A DNA stretch of 64,000 bases, taken from assembly GCA_030683155.1 (NCBI GenBank), contig JAUXMV010000078.1, positions 1 to 64,000 of the forward strand, in the 5' to 3' direction. Of this stretch, positions 6,275 through 15,934 are shown one piece after another. The notes beneath the pieces were generated by a model, which saw nothing but the letters and a program-made list of their open reading frames with translations, made no database searches and was not told the origin of the DNA. The DNA comes from Bacteroidales bacterium. GTDB lineage: Bacteria > Bacteroidota > Bacteroidia > Bacteroidales > F082. Position 1 is the stretch's first letter, and every line of letters begins with the position of its first letter. The translations under genes were made by a program, and so were the position numbers.

Positions 6275-9165
6275 TGAAATTTGTCAAAAAACATAGCTCT
6301 CAAAAGTATTGGAAATTTTCAATCCTAATGCTTTTGCTGCTTCCGGTGATGCTTTGGTCGCAAGAAATTTTTGTGCGCAACTTTACACCGGGTTACAACA
6401 TTGAACAGCGTAAAATCACCGCTGCATCAGAAAACAATGATGGTTTTTTACTTATTGGCACAAAAGGGTCATTGTTTGTTTTTGATGGCATTAACTACAA
6501 TCAGCTCCCCTTTCCCGATAGCCTGAGCGAGATAGAAGTAAAAGCCCTTGGGCACAAAGGTGCAACAGTTTTTGCAGGCCTTTCAGATGGAACACTGCTT
6601 TCATATCGTCAACTTCATTTGGGACTCCAGCCAGAAAAGATTCTTTCATGCGAGGCCTCCATTACCGCGATTGAAATTGACGATAAGGGACAAATGTGGG
6701 TTTCAACATATGGTGATGGCATATATCTGCTTAGAAATGAGCAGGAAACGCTGCATATAAACACCGAAAACGGACTTCCGGATGCTTATGTTTATGACCT
6801 TCAAAAAGATTTTTCTGGCAATATGTGGGCTGGAACCGATGCCGGACTCGTGAAAATACGATTGGAAGATAATGGCATAAATATTCAGGTTTTTACACAA
6901 AAGGAAGGTTTGCCTGACCTTATTGTTACTGCTCTTGGGATAGATATTGAAAACAATCTTTGGCTGGGAATGCACAATGGCGGTTTTTGTTTTTTCGATA
7001 TTGACAATGAGAAAATAGCATTGCCAAAACTTTCTGAAGAGTGGAAAAATGGAGTTGTGCAGTCGATTTTGATGATGGATGGCTATGTTTGGATTGCAAG
7101 TCAGGACAAAGGTCTTTTTGCCTGGTGCACAAGAACTAAACAACTTTTTCCTTTTCATAATGATGTTCCTCAGCGGATTATTCAGCTTGGCAAAAGCCTT
7201 TTAAGAGGTTTCTGGGTAGTTAATGCAGAACAAATTTTGTGGACGGCAGGCCGACAAATTGAAAATGTACCGATGATAGGAACCCAATCAACAGTTGATC
7301 TTTTTGCTTTATTGGTTGATAAACGTGGCTTCCTATGGTTTAGCAATGAAAATGGCCTTTTCAGAACAAAAGCCATTAATCCGGGTGAGGATTTTCAAGA
7401 AATTAAAATCAGTTCAAAATCTCATTCTACCATTGTTTCAAGCATTTATGAAGATGATGACGGTTGGATTTGGCTTGGAACTTTTGATGAAGGCTTAAAA
7501 GTTTTGAACCCTGAAAATCTGACTTTTAAGTCATATAACGAAACTGATGGACTGGCGAACAACAGCATTTTGTCCATTGACGGCAAGGGAATTGAAATTT
7601 GGTTTGCAACATTGGGCGGAGCATCAAAAGCAACAAAAAAAATTGACGGAACATTGCAATTTCATTCTTTCGGTCAGGATGAAGGTCCGGGAGCAAATTA
7701 TATCTATCATGTTAAAGCTGACAGCAAAAATAGAATCTGGTTTGCAACTGATGGCAAAGGCGTAAGTTTTTATGAAAATGGAAGGTTTGTGCAACCGCAA
7801 CACGAAATTCTAAAAAATAAAGTGTTTTATGCTGTTGCCGAAGATGCTCAAAACGCCATCTGGCTTGCATCATCTGATGATGGGTTGTACCGGATTAAAG
7901 GCGATAGTCTGAAGCATTTTGGAATTGAAGAAGGTCTGAGTTCACTCACAATTACATCTTTAGCATCAACCCTGTCGCCACATTTGATTGTTGCTGGAAA
8001 CAATGGTATCGACCTAATAAATATTTACAGCGGTGAGGTGATTCAAGCGGGCAGACATTATGGCTTGAATTTAAAACAAACGGCATTAAACAGCATTGCC
8101 GCAGACTCGGATGTTGCATTCTTTATCAGTACCAACAAAGGAATACTCCGATTAGAAAATATTTCAAATCTGGCCAACAGAATGCCTTTGATTAAAATGA
8201 AAAAATTACTGGTGAATTTAAAGCCATTTGATTTTGAACGGAAAATCAAGTTAAAGCACAACCAAAGCCAGGTCAGCATAGCGTTTTCAGGAATCTGGTA
8301 TCCAAATCCTGAAGAGGTTCGATTCCTTGTAAAACAGAATGGCAGTGAAAGCAATCAGTTCGAAACACGGGATCAGGTGTTAAACTACGGTAGTTTAAGT
8401 CCGGGAAAATATCGGTTTCATATTGCTGAGGCTGGACATAAAAAATCAGATTTTGATGCATTGACACTTGAAATCGAGATAAAAAAACCTATTTGGTTTG
8501 AATGGTGGTTTCTTGCCGGTTCACTTGTAGTTTTTTCTGTGCTATTGCTTTGGTGGCTGCGTGACCGCGAAAATAAAATCAAGATGCAACAGCGCATCAG
8601 ACAAGAAAAACTGGAGTTTGAATACAGAAATCTGCGCAATCAGGTGAACCCACATTTTTTATTCAACAGTTTTAGTACACTCATCGCGATGATTGAAAAT
8701 GATGGAAAAACCGCTGCGGATTACGTTGAAAAACTTTCAGATTATTTCAGACAGATTTTGCAATACCGCGACAGCGAATTGATTCCGCTCAAAGAAGAAA
8801 TGCAGCTTCTCGAAACATACATTTATCTTCAGCAAAAACGCTATGGATCCGGTCTTATGCTAAAAGCAGAAATACCGTCAAAATTCCTATTTGCCAAAAT
8901 TCCACCTATGACACTTCAAATGCTGGCAGAAAACGCACTAAAACATAATATGGCTTCAAAAAGCAAGCCGCTCTATTTTGAAATCATTGTCAACAGTGAT
9001 TTTATTTTGGTTCAAAATAATCTGCAACCCAAACAAAGCAAGGAAATATCGACGGGTTTGGGACTAAAAAATATTTCTGAACGTTTTCGTTTGTTCGCAG
9101 GAAAAGAGATAAAGATTGAAAAAACACAGGAAATGTTTCTTGTAAAATTACCATTAATTCAATAA
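6274..9165 (+). CDS. Two-component sensor histidine kinase with periplasmic propeller domain (LytS-type kinase)
   Basis: 963 residues. A signal/anchor segment (about 14-30) precedes repeated beta-propeller blades with the Reg_prop pattern (for example MWVSTYGDGIYLL, MWAGTDAGLVKI, IWLGTFDEGLKVLN) over about 50-600. A Y_Y_Y-like domain comes next, one membrane helix lies at about 744-762, and then the His_kinase domain. The phospho-acceptor is His794 in NPHFLFNSF, followed by a HATPase with an ENALKHN box and a GLGLKNI loop. It is coupled to the YceI gene upstream and lies 11 bases before a LytTR regulator. The ligand is unknown; most characterised propeller sensors in Bacteroidota see glycans, but these kinases with LytTR partners are not hybrid systems. 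Confidence 0.88.
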   Translation: MKFVKKHSSQKYWKFSILMLLLLPVMLWSQEIFVRNFTPGYNIEQRKITAASENNDGFLLIGTKGSLFVFDGINYNQLPFPDSLSEIEVKALGHKGATVFAGLSDGTLLSYRQLHLGLQPEKILSCEASITAIEIDDKGQMWVSTYGDGIYLLRNEQETLHINTENGLPDAYVYDLQKDFSGNMWAGTDAGLVKIRLEDNGINIQVFTQKEGLPDLIVTALGIDIENNLWLGMHNGGFCFFDIDNEKIALPKLSEEWKNGVVQSILMMDGYVWIASQDKGLFAWCTRTKQLFPFHNDVPQRIIQLGKSLLRGFWVVNAEQILWTAGRQIENVPMIGTQSTVDLFALLVDKRGFLWFSNENGLFRTKAINPGEDFQEIKISSKSHSTIVSSIYEDDDGWIWLGTFDEGLKVLNPENLTFKSYNETDGLANNSILSIDGKGIEIWFATLGGASKATKKIDGTLQFHSFGQDEGPGANYIYHVKADSKNRIWFATDGKGVSFYENGRFVQPQHEILKNKVFYAVAEDAQNAIWLASSDDGLYRIKGDSLKHFGIEEGLSSLTITSLASTLSPHLIVAGNNGIDLINIYSGEVIQAGRHYGLNLKQTALNSIAADSDVAFFISTNKGILRLENISNLANRMPLIKMKKLLVNLKPFDFERKIKLKHNQSQVSIAFSGIWYPNPEEVRFLVKQNGSESNQFETRDQVLNYGSLSPGKYRFHIAEAGHKKSDFDALTLEIEIKKPIWFEWWFLAGSLVVFSVLLLWWLRDRENKIKMQQRIRQEKLEFEYRNLRNQVNPHFLFNSFSTLIAMIENDGKTAADYVEKLSDYFRQILQYRDSELIPLKEEMQLLETYIYLQQKRYGSGLMLKAEIPSKFLFAKIPPMTLQMLAENALKHNMASKSKPLYFEIIVNSDFILVQNNLQPKQSKEISTGLGLKNISERFRLFAGKEIKIEKTQEMFLVKLPLIQ

Positions 9166-9176
9166 AAATCAACGCT

Positions 9177-9950
9177 ATGGGATGGCAGGTATTGATTGTT
9201 GAAGACGAAGAAGCTACAGCTGAACGCACCAAATCATTGTTGCTTCAGGCCTTGCCCGATGCAGTTGTGGCAGGAATGACCGACAGCATCGAAAGTACAG
9301 TTGACTGGCTTAAATCGCACACAGATCCTGATTTGATACTGATGGATATTCAACTTGCTGACGGAAATAGTTTTTTAATTTTTAGTCAGATTAAGGTCGT
9401 TTCTCCTGTGATTTTTACAACTGCCTATGACGAATTTGCTTTACAGGCCTTCAAAGAAAACAGCATCGATTACCTTTTGAAGCCGCTTAAACTACATGAT
9501 TTAGAAAAGGCTGTCGAAAAACTGAAAAGACTCTCTGCTCCAAAACCAACAGCAGAATATCTGCAACTATTAGAACTTTTAGGTGGAAAACAGCCTAAGC
9601 TTCTGCGTCGCTTTATGGTAAAAGCAGGGCAACAGATAAAGGTTTTCACAACTGAAGAGGTTGCATATTTCTACATCGTTGAAAAAATCGTTTTTGCCAT
9701 GCTAAAAAACGGAGATCGCTATCCTTTGGATTATACTTTGGATCAACTGGAACAGTCGCTTGACCCAAAAAGTTTTTTTCGTATCAACAGGGCTTTTATC
9801 ATCAGCTTTGAAGCCATTGACAAGCTTCATACCTACAGCAAGTCGCGCATAAAAGTCATTTTAAAGCCTGCCTGTGAAGAAGAATCCATCTCCAGCACCG
9901 AACGTTCTCCTTTGTTTCGTGCATGGCTCAGCGATGATATTAATATATAA
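9177..9950 (+). CDS. LytTR-family response regulator
   Basis: 257 residues: a receiver domain (about 3-120) with acidic pocket EDEE, phospho-acceptor Asp57 in LILMDIQLADG, and the switch Thr and Lys in FTTAYDE and DYLLKPL. A LytTR DNA-binding domain follows (about 145-245; FMVKAGQQIKVFTTEEVAYF ... FFRINRAFIIS). It is the cognate partner of the kinase 11 bases upstream. The likely target genes are nearby, including the YceI genes, though no LytTR direct-repeat site was identified. Confidence 0.9.
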   Translation: MGWQVLIVEDEEATAERTKSLLLQALPDAVVAGMTDSIESTVDWLKSHTDPDLILMDIQLADGNSFLIFSQIKVVSPVIFTTAYDEFALQAFKENSIDYLLKPLKLHDLEKAVEKLKRLSAPKPTAEYLQLLELLGGKQPKLLRRFMVKAGQQIKVFTTEEVAYFYIVEKIVFAMLKNGDRYPLDYTLDQLEQSLDPKSFFRINRAFIISFEAIDKLHTYSKSRIKVILKPACEEESISSTERSPLFRAWLSDDINI

Positions 9951-10115
9951 AAGGCAGATTTCAGGCTTTAAAAAGATTTCTTATCATCAGATTTTTCAGT
10001 ACTTACCTTTCATTAATGCTTGTTCAATGACAGTTTTTCCCGATTGAGAAAACATTGTTTTGAATCCGCTATGTCTACACCTTTTCTTTGTGGAATAATT
10101 TTAAATGTAAAAAAC

Positions 10116-10550
10116 ATGAACAAATGGATTAAAATCATGCTCATTTTAGTTGCTATGGGGGCAGTAGGTGCGGTAATCGGATATGTTTTTGTTTACAATA
10201 AATCTCATCCGGATTTCGAAAAAAAGAAAGCCGACTTTACGCTTACAGCAGAAGAACTTTTTAAATTCTACCGCAGTGATCAAGCTTCGGCAGAATTAAA
10301 ATACAACGGAAAAGTAGTAGAGATTTCGGGCGTTTTGTCTGAAATTGAATCCATCTATGATTTAACAATTGCTGTTTTTGTGCTCGATAAAGGTCTTTTT
10401 GGCAAAGAAGGCATTCGAATAAGTATGCTTGAAAACCACCAGGAAAAGCTAAAAAATACGCCTCAAGGTGCAGTTGTAATCATAAAAGGATTTGTCACCG
10501 GATACAACGAAACGGATGTTGTTATGGAACATGGATCTTTAATCAATTAA
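10116..10550 (+). CDS. Membrane-anchored OB-fold (tRNA_anti-like) protein
   Basis: The frame is open from 10020, but the Met at 10116 begins a typical N-terminal anchor (MNKWIKIMLILVAMGAVGAVIGYVFVYN), giving 144 residues. The remainder is a small OB-fold of the tRNA_anti-like type: YNGKVVEISGVLSEIES ... VVIIKGFVTGYNETDVVMEHGSL. Such domains in Bacteroidota are exported and of unknown ligand. It lies 40 bases before a YceI gene, a pairing suggesting a common function in the envelope. Confidence 0.7.
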   Translation: MNKWIKIMLILVAMGAVGAVIGYVFVYNKSHPDFEKKKADFTLTAEELFKFYRSDQASAELKYNGKVVEISGVLSEIESIYDLTIAVFVLDKGLFGKEGIRISMLENHQEKLKNTPQGAVVIIKGFVTGYNETDVVMEHGSLIN

Positions 10551-10590
10551 TTATGAAAGATTTAATCAAATATATCTAAAAACGAAAAAA

Positions 10591-11151
10591 ATGAAAAGAA
10601 AAGAAATCCTAATAATTGCAATGCTGTTTTTGATCGGCGGATTTAGTGTGCAGGCACAAAAATATGCAACAAAAACAGGCGTAATCAGATTTTATTCTGA
10701 AGCACCGGCCGAAAATATTGAGGCGTTCAACCATCAGGTAAACAGTGCTATCGACCTCAATTCCGGTGATTTTGTATTCAGAGTCCTTATGAAGGGTTTT
10801 CAATTTGAAAAAGCCCTGATGCAAGAGCATTTCAATGAAAATTATGTGGAGTCACATAAGTATCCAAATGCTACTTTTGTTGGAAAAGTAAGCAATTTGA
10901 GTGATATCGATCTAAGCAAAAATGGCACTTACGATGCTGAAGTGTCAGGCAATATGACGATCAAAGGTGTGACAAAAGAAGTAATTGAAAAGGGTGTTTT
11001 TGAAGTAAAAGATGGCCTGATAAATGGAAAATCCACTTTTTACATTCAACTGGCCGATTATGACATCAAAATTCCGAGGACGGTGGTTAAGAACATATCA
11101 GAAACTGTAGAAATCAATGTTGATGTTTCTTTGTCTTTATTGAACAATTAA
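10591..11151 (+). CDS. YceI-like family protein, exported (paralogue 2)
   Basis: 186 residues with a signal peptide (about 1-22, SVQAQ) and one YceI domain. It shares the order GVIRFYSEAPAENIEAFNH, the EHFNENYVESHKYPNATFVGK segment and the KIPRTVVKNISE C-terminus with the paralogue at 5696. Two YceI genes thus flank a kinase/regulator pair. A weak hairpin with a T-run (11200-11229) follows and may terminate transcription. Confidence 0.88.
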   Translation: MKRKEILIIAMLFLIGGFSVQAQKYATKTGVIRFYSEAPAENIEAFNHQVNSAIDLNSGDFVFRVLMKGFQFEKALMQEHFNENYVESHKYPNATFVGKVSNLSDIDLSKNGTYDAEVSGNMTIKGVTKEVIEKGVFEVKDGLINGKSTFYIQLADYDIKIPRTVVKNISETVEINVDVSLSLLNN

Positions 11152-11291
11152 TTTTTGGTATTCTTTTGGTTTTGGTTATACATTTCAATTCATGTCAAGA
11201 ACCAGCTATTAATTGTATCTGGTTTTTTATTGACATTGTACAATCGGTTTACTATCTTGCGTCTTTTTTTAATTAACCAACATTACGAAAT

Positions 11292-11714
11292 ATGGGATTT
11301 GTATCTGAATTCAAAACTTTTGCCATGCGTGGCAATGTAATGGACATGGCTGTAGGTATCATTATCGGTGGTGCCTTTGGCAAAATTGTGGCCTCGTTTG
11401 TGAGCGATGTCATTATGCCTCCAATCGGCTTACTCGTAGGCGGTGTTGATTTTAGTGATCTAAAAGTAGTTATGAAAGAGGCAGTTATGCAAGGATCAGA
11501 AGTTGTTACTTCTGCTGTGACTATCAATTATGGTTCTTTCCTTAGCACTGTGATCGACTTCATTATCATTGCTTTTGCCATCTTCATGATGATAAAAGCA
11601 ATGAACAAGATGAAGAAAAAAGAAGAAGCTGTGCCAGCTCCGGCTCCTGCGCCTCCAGCTCCTTCCAATGAAGAAAAGCTGCTTGCTGAAATCCGCGACC
11701 TGCTAAAAAAGTAA
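11292..11714 (+). CDS. mscL: Large-conductance mechanosensitive channel MscL
   Basis: 140 residues, the normal MscL length. The N-terminal amphipathic helix and TM1 read [44 protein letters not shown], with the conserved RGNV[14 protein letters not shown] pore-lining segment. TM2 lies at about 78-100, followed by a Pro/Ala-rich linker and a charged cytoplasmic helix. Forms a homopentameric emergency release valve in the inner membrane. Monocistronic: a strong terminator follows. Confidence 0.97.
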   Translation: MGFVSEFKTFAMRGNVMDMAVGIIIGGAFGKIVASFVSDVIMPPIGLLVGGVDFSDLKVVMKEAVMQGSEVVTSAVTINYGSFLSTVIDFIIIAFAIFMMIKAMNKMKKKEEAVPAPAPAPPAPSNEEKLLAEIRDLLKK

Positions 11715-11731
11715 TAAAAGGTCATGCATGA

Positions 11732-11770
11732 AATAATAACGGCCACTTTTTTGAAGTGGCCGTTATTATT
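11732..11770. terminator. Bidirectional terminator between mscL and the DUF3109 gene
   Basis: A 17-bp perfect stem (11732-11748 with 11754-11770) closes a five-base loop. The arms start AATAATAACGGCCACTT, so the stem has A-rich and T-rich ends on both strands and can serve both convergent genes. Confidence 0.8.
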
Positions 11771-11790
11771 ATAGTGTGTTTTCGTGTTAA

Positions 11791-12357
11791 TTACCTCCTT
11801 GACTTCACTTCCTTTTCAAGGTGATTGTACCAATCTTCACCAAAATAGCGAATCAGTGCTTCCTTCAAAAACTTGTATAAAGGCAATCCGGCCTTTTCTC
11901 CCTTTCGAATTGCAGGCACACAAATGCTCCATTGATGGTAGTTTACATGGATGAAACCATCTTTCTTTTCCAGTCTGACAGGATAAAGGTGGCAGCTCAC
12001 GGGCTTTCTGAACGCTGTTTTGCCTGCCAGCCAGGCTTTTTCAATGGCACAAAAACTGACACCATTGTCATGAAATCCTGTAAATGCACATTCACGATCA
12101 TTTACCAGAGGAGTAACTAAGTTTCCTACAATATCGTAATCAAAAACGCCATTTTCATTCACAATCTGTTTTCCGGCATCGGTCATAAATTCCATTATCT
12201 GTTCCAGATCGTCCTCAATCATGCCTATTTCATTATCTTCAAGGGGAGCGCCGGCATCGCCACTCACACAACAATCGCCTTTGCATCGTGGAAGATCGCA
12301 GATAAATCTTGCGTTTAAAAGGTCTTCACTTATTATAGTGTCGTTAATAATTATCAT
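11791..12357 (-). CDS. DUF3109 family protein, probable metal-binding Cys-rich protein
   Basis: 188 residues from the Met at 12357; the frame reaches further to 12387. Cys-rich: DLPRCKGDCCVSGDAGAPL near the N-terminus, REC, SFC, VSCHLYPVRLE and WSICVPA. These are the hallmark Cys positions of DUF3109, a family related to YkgJ-type zinc/iron-binding proteins and common in Bacteroidota. Function is unproven. Convergent with mscL, sharing the terminator. Confidence 0.85.
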   Translation of the reverse strand: MIIINDTIISEDLLNARFICDLPRCKGDCCVSGDAGAPLEDNEIGMIEDDLEQIMEFMTDAGKQIVNENGVFDYDIVGNLVTPLVNDRECAFTGFHDNGVSFCAIEKAWLAGKTAFRKPVSCHLYPVRLEKKDGFIHVNYHQWSICVPAIRKGEKAGLPLYKFLKEALIRYFGEDWYNHLEKEVKSRR

Positions 12358-12663
12358 GGCGCAAAAATAATGAAAGACAAAGGACAAATATTAATTTTGT
12401 TTGGAATCTCCAGAACGATGGAAATTGAACGTTATTAAATCTTCTCGGCTTGAATTAACAGTGAAAAAAAACACTGTAAAGCCAGGTAATTTGCAAAGCC
12501 ATTAAAAAACCGTCCATTTATGGACATTTTTTTATGAAAAGATGAAAAAAACACTTCAAAAATGATTGTTTGTGAAATAATTCACAATTTTCTTTAATTT
12601 TGTCAACTGATTTGTATAAATAGAATTAAATCAATTCATTATAAACACTAAAAACTATTCATT
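12358..12663. other. Intergenic region upstream of argF
   Basis: This 306-base AT-rich gap separates the divergent DUF3109 and argF genes. It holds a short hairpin (GTCCAT-TT-ATGGAC, 12512-12525) followed by a T-run, and a candidate promoter at 12569-12602. No open frame worth calling and no clear arginine-repressor palindrome was seen. Confidence 0.5.
12569..12602 (+). promoter_or_regulatory. Candidate promoter of argF
   Basis: TTTG at 12569-12572 and TAATTTTG at 12595-12602 match the Bacteroidota -33 and -7 elements, with a spacer of 22 bases, slightly longer than usual. Confidence 0.4.
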
Positions 12664-13665
12664 ATGGCTTTTAACCTTAGAAACCGCAATTTTCTTAAAC
12701 TGCTTGATTTCACTTCACAAGAGATTAAATTTCTTCTTGATCTTTCGTTAGAGCTGAAAAAAGCAAAATATGCCGGAACCGAACAGCAGCGGCTGAAAGG
12801 CAAAAATATTGCCCTGATTTTCGAAAAAGATTCAACCCGCACACGTTGCGCTTTTGAAGTTGCAGCCCTTGATCAGGGAGCTCATGTGACTTATCTTGGA
12901 CCTTCGGGCTCACAGATTGGAAAAAAGGAATCAATGAAAGATACTGCACGCGTTTTGGGCCGCATGTATGATGGCATCGAATACCGTGGTTATGGACAGT
13001 CAATCGTTGAAGAGCTTGGTAAATATGCCGGTGTTCCGGTTTGGAACGGCCTCACGAATGAGTTCCATCCAACACAGATTCTGGCTGATTTTTTAACCAT
13101 GATGGAACATAGCGACAAGCCATTGCATCAGGTAGCATTTGCTTACTGTGGTGATGCACGCAACAATATGGGCAATTCATTGATGGTAGGCGCTGCCAAA
13201 ATGGGTATGGATTTCAGGGCTGTTGCACCAAAACAAAACTGGCCAGAAGAATCACTCGTAGCAACCTGTCGCGAAATAGCGAAAGAAACAGGAGCCAAAA
13301 TTACTCTTACTGATAGCGTTGACGAAGGCGTTAAAGGTGTTGATTTCTTATATACCGACGTTTGGGTTTCGATGGGCGAGCCAGATCATGTTTGGGAAGA
13401 GCGCATCAAGCTGATGCTTCCTTACCAGGTGAATGGAAGCATGGTTGCAAAAACTGGCAATCCAAATGTGAAGTTCCTGCATTGTCTTCCTGCATTCCAT
13501 AACCGTGAAACAACCATTGGTGAGCAGATTTTCCAGAAGTTTGGCATTGAAGCAATGGAAGTCAATGATGAAGTCTTTGAATCACCTGCTTCATTGGTTT
13601 TTGACGAAGCAGAAAACCGCATGCATACCATCAAAGCAGTTATGGTTGCAACTTTAGGATCATAA
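12664..13665 (+). CDS. argF: Ornithine carbamoyltransferase
   Basis: 333 residues, full length for the enzyme. The carbamoyl-phosphate loop is [11 protein letters not shown], followed by [28 protein letters not shown] and the ornithine/catalytic HCLPAFHN. The N-terminal FLKLLDFT-x3-I and the long match with E. coli-type OTCs show a true ornithine enzyme rather than the acetyl- or succinylornithine variant found in some Bacteroidota. Reaction: carbamoyl phosphate + ornithine to citrulline, either in arginine synthesis or, reversed, in citrulline breakdown to ATP. No other arg gene is adjacent, so the direction in vivo is open. Confidence 0.95.
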   Translation: MAFNLRNRNFLKLLDFTSQEIKFLLDLSLELKKAKYAGTEQQRLKGKNIALIFEKDSTRTRCAFEVAALDQGAHVTYLGPSGSQIGKKESMKDTARVLGRMYDGIEYRGYGQSIVEELGKYAGVPVWNGLTNEFHPTQILADFLTMMEHSDKPLHQVAFAYCGDARNNMGNSLMVGAAKMGMDFRAVAPKQNWPEESLVATCREIAKETGAKITLTDSVDEGVKGVDFLYTDVWVSMGEPDHVWEERIKLMLPYQVNGSMVAKTGNPNVKFLHCLPAFHNRETTIGEQIFQKFGIEAMEVNDEVFESPASLVFDEAENRMHTIKAVMVATLGS

Positions 13666-13684
13666 AAATTTCTTTTTATAATTG

Positions 13685-13722
13685 AAAAGCCTTCCAGCCA
13701 ATTGGTTTGGAAGGCTTTTTTA
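13685..13722 (+). terminator. Rho-independent terminator after argF
   Basis: A 10-bp stem, AAGCCTTCCA (13687-13696) with TGGAAGGCTT (13708-13717), is extended by flanking A and T runs and followed by TTT. It can also act for the convergent glycosyltransferase gene. Confidence 0.75.
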
Positions 13723-13753
13723 TTCAAAATTTTTACATCAACAGTATCAAGCT

Positions 13754-14899
13754 TTAGTTTTTTACCCTCCTACCCTTCCATTTCACTTTTACAAAATTTC
13801 CGGCAAGACCAATGATAACGACATAAAATGGATAAATAAATTCAAGTGGAAGAGCCATAAAAAGAAGCCTTCTGCGTTTCATAAAACCACTGGCTGCATG
13901 GAGTAAAGGATAGTCAACAAGATATTTCAGCAAGATGAAAAGGATAAAAATAAGTGCCATAAAAGGATAAAAAACAGCTGAAAAAAGCATACTTAAAAGC
14001 AAAAAATTGAATAAAAAAACAATGAGAGCTGGCAAGATGATTTCGGGTCTCTTATAGCCAGAACTTTTTGAAACCCATCGCAAGCGTTGACTTAGAAATG
14101 CGCTCATATTGCTTAAAGGTTTTGTGCTTACGATCGCTTGCTCAGAAAAGACAAACCTTACAGACTTTCGTCCATAATTTTTTATGATATTCATCAACAG
14201 AAATACATCATCTCCCGAAGAAAATCTTTTGTTTGCATTGAAACCACCGGCATTCACAACTGCTTTTCTGTCAAAGCCCATATTCGCACTATTACCCATC
14301 ATCGGAAGGCCAATGCCCGCAGCGCCGGCAGTGCTGCCCATCAGACTTATAAACTCCAGCGCTTGAATTTTTTCGAAAATGGTGTTTGCCGGATCAAAAA
14401 GAACAGGTCCAAGAAGCAGTTTTGCCTTTTCTTCACGATAGCAAGCAACCATTTGGCTCACCCAAAAAGGTCCGGGTATGCAGTCAGCATCGGTAACAAG
14501 CACCATATCCCCTTCAGCGAGTTCAAGGGCCTCTGAAAGTGCAGATTTTTTACCTGTTCCTTTTGCCGGAAAGTGAATGAGATTTAAGTCATGAAAGGCA
14601 TTATGTGCTTTATTGATTTCGCTTATTGTTGTATCTTCAGAATGATCATCAACTATAATAATCTGTATTTTATCCAAAGGATAATATTGTTTTGAAAGAT
14701 TTTGAATCAAATTAGCAATGTTTGATTCTTCGTTGCGCACCGCAACAAGAATGCTTACAGGAATCTGGCCGCCCAATTCCGCCGGAGGTCTTTTTTTTAA
14801 TCTGTACCAGCCTATTGTATAGCTACTTATCAACAACAGATAAGACAATGCAACAATCTCTGCAATTCGCAGATACATCCAAATATATTCAGTTTCCAT
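13754..14899 (-). CDS. Family 2 glycosyltransferase, membrane-bound
   Basis: 381 residues. N-terminal membrane helix (about 10-30), then a GT-A domain with PVSILVAVRNEESNI, IIIVDDHSEDTT, the DxD-type LVTDADCIPG and the acceptor-binding SQRLRWVSKS (Q-x-x-RW motif of processive enzymes). Three or four C-terminal helices follow (about 285-365). It probably transfers sugar onto a lipid or polysaccharide at the inner membrane; the substrate is unknown. The start overlaps the end of the flippase-like gene upstream by 11 bases, so the two form one operon. Confidence 0.85.
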   Translation of the reverse strand: METEYIWMYLRIAEIVALSYLLLISSYTIGWYRLKKRPPAELGGQIPVSILVAVRNEESNIANLIQNLSKQYYPLDKIQIIIVDDHSEDTTISEINKAHNAFHDLNLIHFPAKGTGKKSALSEALELAEGDMVLVTDADCIPGPFWVSQMVACYREEKAKLLLGPVLFDPANTIFEKIQALEFISLMGSTAGAAGIGLPMMGNSANMGFDRKAVVNAGGFNANKRFSSGDDVFLLMNIIKNYGRKSVRFVFSEQAIVSTKPLSNMSAFLSQRLRWVSKSSGYKRPEIILPALIVFLFNFLLLSMLFSAVFYPFMALIFILFILLKYLVDYPLLHAASGFMKRRRLLFMALPLEFIYPFYVVIIGLAGNFVKVKWKGRRVKN

Positions 14900-15914
14900 C
14901 TGCTTCCTCTCTTATAAAGTTTAACCGATAAACAAATATTGCACCTATCAGGCCCGGCAAAGCAAGGTTAATCAGCCAAACAGCAGAACTTGCGGCAAGC
15001 ACCGAAACTGCGGCATATTCCGTCCATATAACAGCGTCGCTGTAAAAAAATGAAAACAAGCTCACAGCAACAGAGCCACGAACTCCAAGTTCGGTGATGG
15101 CGATGGTTGGAATAATGGTGATTACAAGGTATATGAGTGAAATTACCATGATAGCATCAAGATATTTCAATTGGAAATCAAAAATATGCAACATCAGATA
15201 AAACTGGAATGAAAAAACGCCATAACGTAGGGCTGAAAGTGAAAAAATGCGAAACAACTCAGTTTTGTCATACATTGTAAAAACTTCAGCATAGCGTTCA
15301 ATCTGTTCTTTTCTCTTTTTAAAAATACTCCCTGAAATAACCTTTAAAAGGCCAACATTAAAATACATCAGAAAAAATAAAGCAATTGAAAGAATTATTA
15401 AAAATACCAATCCAAAATACAGGAGCCTTGAAAAGGGTTCGGTAAAATCATAAATAAGTGGTATGGCAAAAATTAATGCTATTCCGCCGGCAAGAAAAGT
15501 AGTCATCATTTGTGAAAGACTACCAATTATGGTAACCAAAATACCTTTGATATGGCTAGCATAATCGAGAACAAAGACTCTTCCCAGATAATCGCCTACC
15601 CTGTTGGGCAAAAACATGCTCACCGAAATTCCGGTTAAAACTGCCGTGAAAGCTTTGTTAAGCTTCACCCTTTCAATCTTATCTATCAACAGCTTCCATT
15701 TGAAACTTTCGATAAAAATATTCACAGGAAGCAACAACAAAACAACTACAAAAAGAAAGTATTTTTCAGGTTGATAAACAATCATTTTCCACAGATCCAG
15801 CCATTGATGCCAGTCGTTTCGGCCAAGAAGATGCTTGTAAGCAAACCCAAAGGTAAGCAGCATGATCATTACACGCAGCAAAATGTTGGTCGTTTTGCTT
15901 ACTTTTGTTTTCAT
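14889..15914 (-). CDS. Lysylphosphatidylglycerol synthase TM region / UPF0104-like membrane protein
   Basis: 341 residues with about eight transmembrane segments and no soluble domain. The NRVGDYLGRVFVL stretch and SxFLPNRVGD context fit the LPG_synthase_TM (AglD/UPF0104-like) family, whose members flip or modify lipid-linked substrates. With the overlapping glycosyltransferase downstream it likely forms a lipid-glycosylation pair. The start is uncertain: Met at 15914 leaves only 20 bases to the divergent ruvC start, while Met at 15869 would give 65. Confidence 0.8.
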   Translation of the reverse strand: MKTKVSKTTNILLRVMIMLLTFGFAYKHLLGRNDWHQWLDLWKMIVYQPEKYFLFVVVLLLLPVNIFIESFKWKLLIDKIERVKLNKAFTAVLTGISVSMFLPNRVGDYLGRVFVLDYASHIKGILVTIIGSLSQMMTTFLAGGIALIFAIPLIYDFTEPFSRLLYFGLVFLIILSIALFFLMYFNVGLLKVISGSIFKKRKEQIERYAEVFTMYDKTELFRIFSLSALRYGVFSFQFYLMLHIFDFQLKYLDAIMVISLIYLVITIIPTIAITELGVRGSVAVSLFSFFYSDAVIWTEYAAVSVLAASSAVWLINLALPGLIGAIFVYRLNFIREEADGN

Positions 15915-15934
15915 TTAGCTAAGTACGGAATTTT

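Noticed and set aside
12512-12532. Hairpin with T-run before argF as an attenuator
   Set aside because: It lies upstream of the candidate argF promoter and the loop is only two bases, so it cannot attenuate argF transcription from that promoter.
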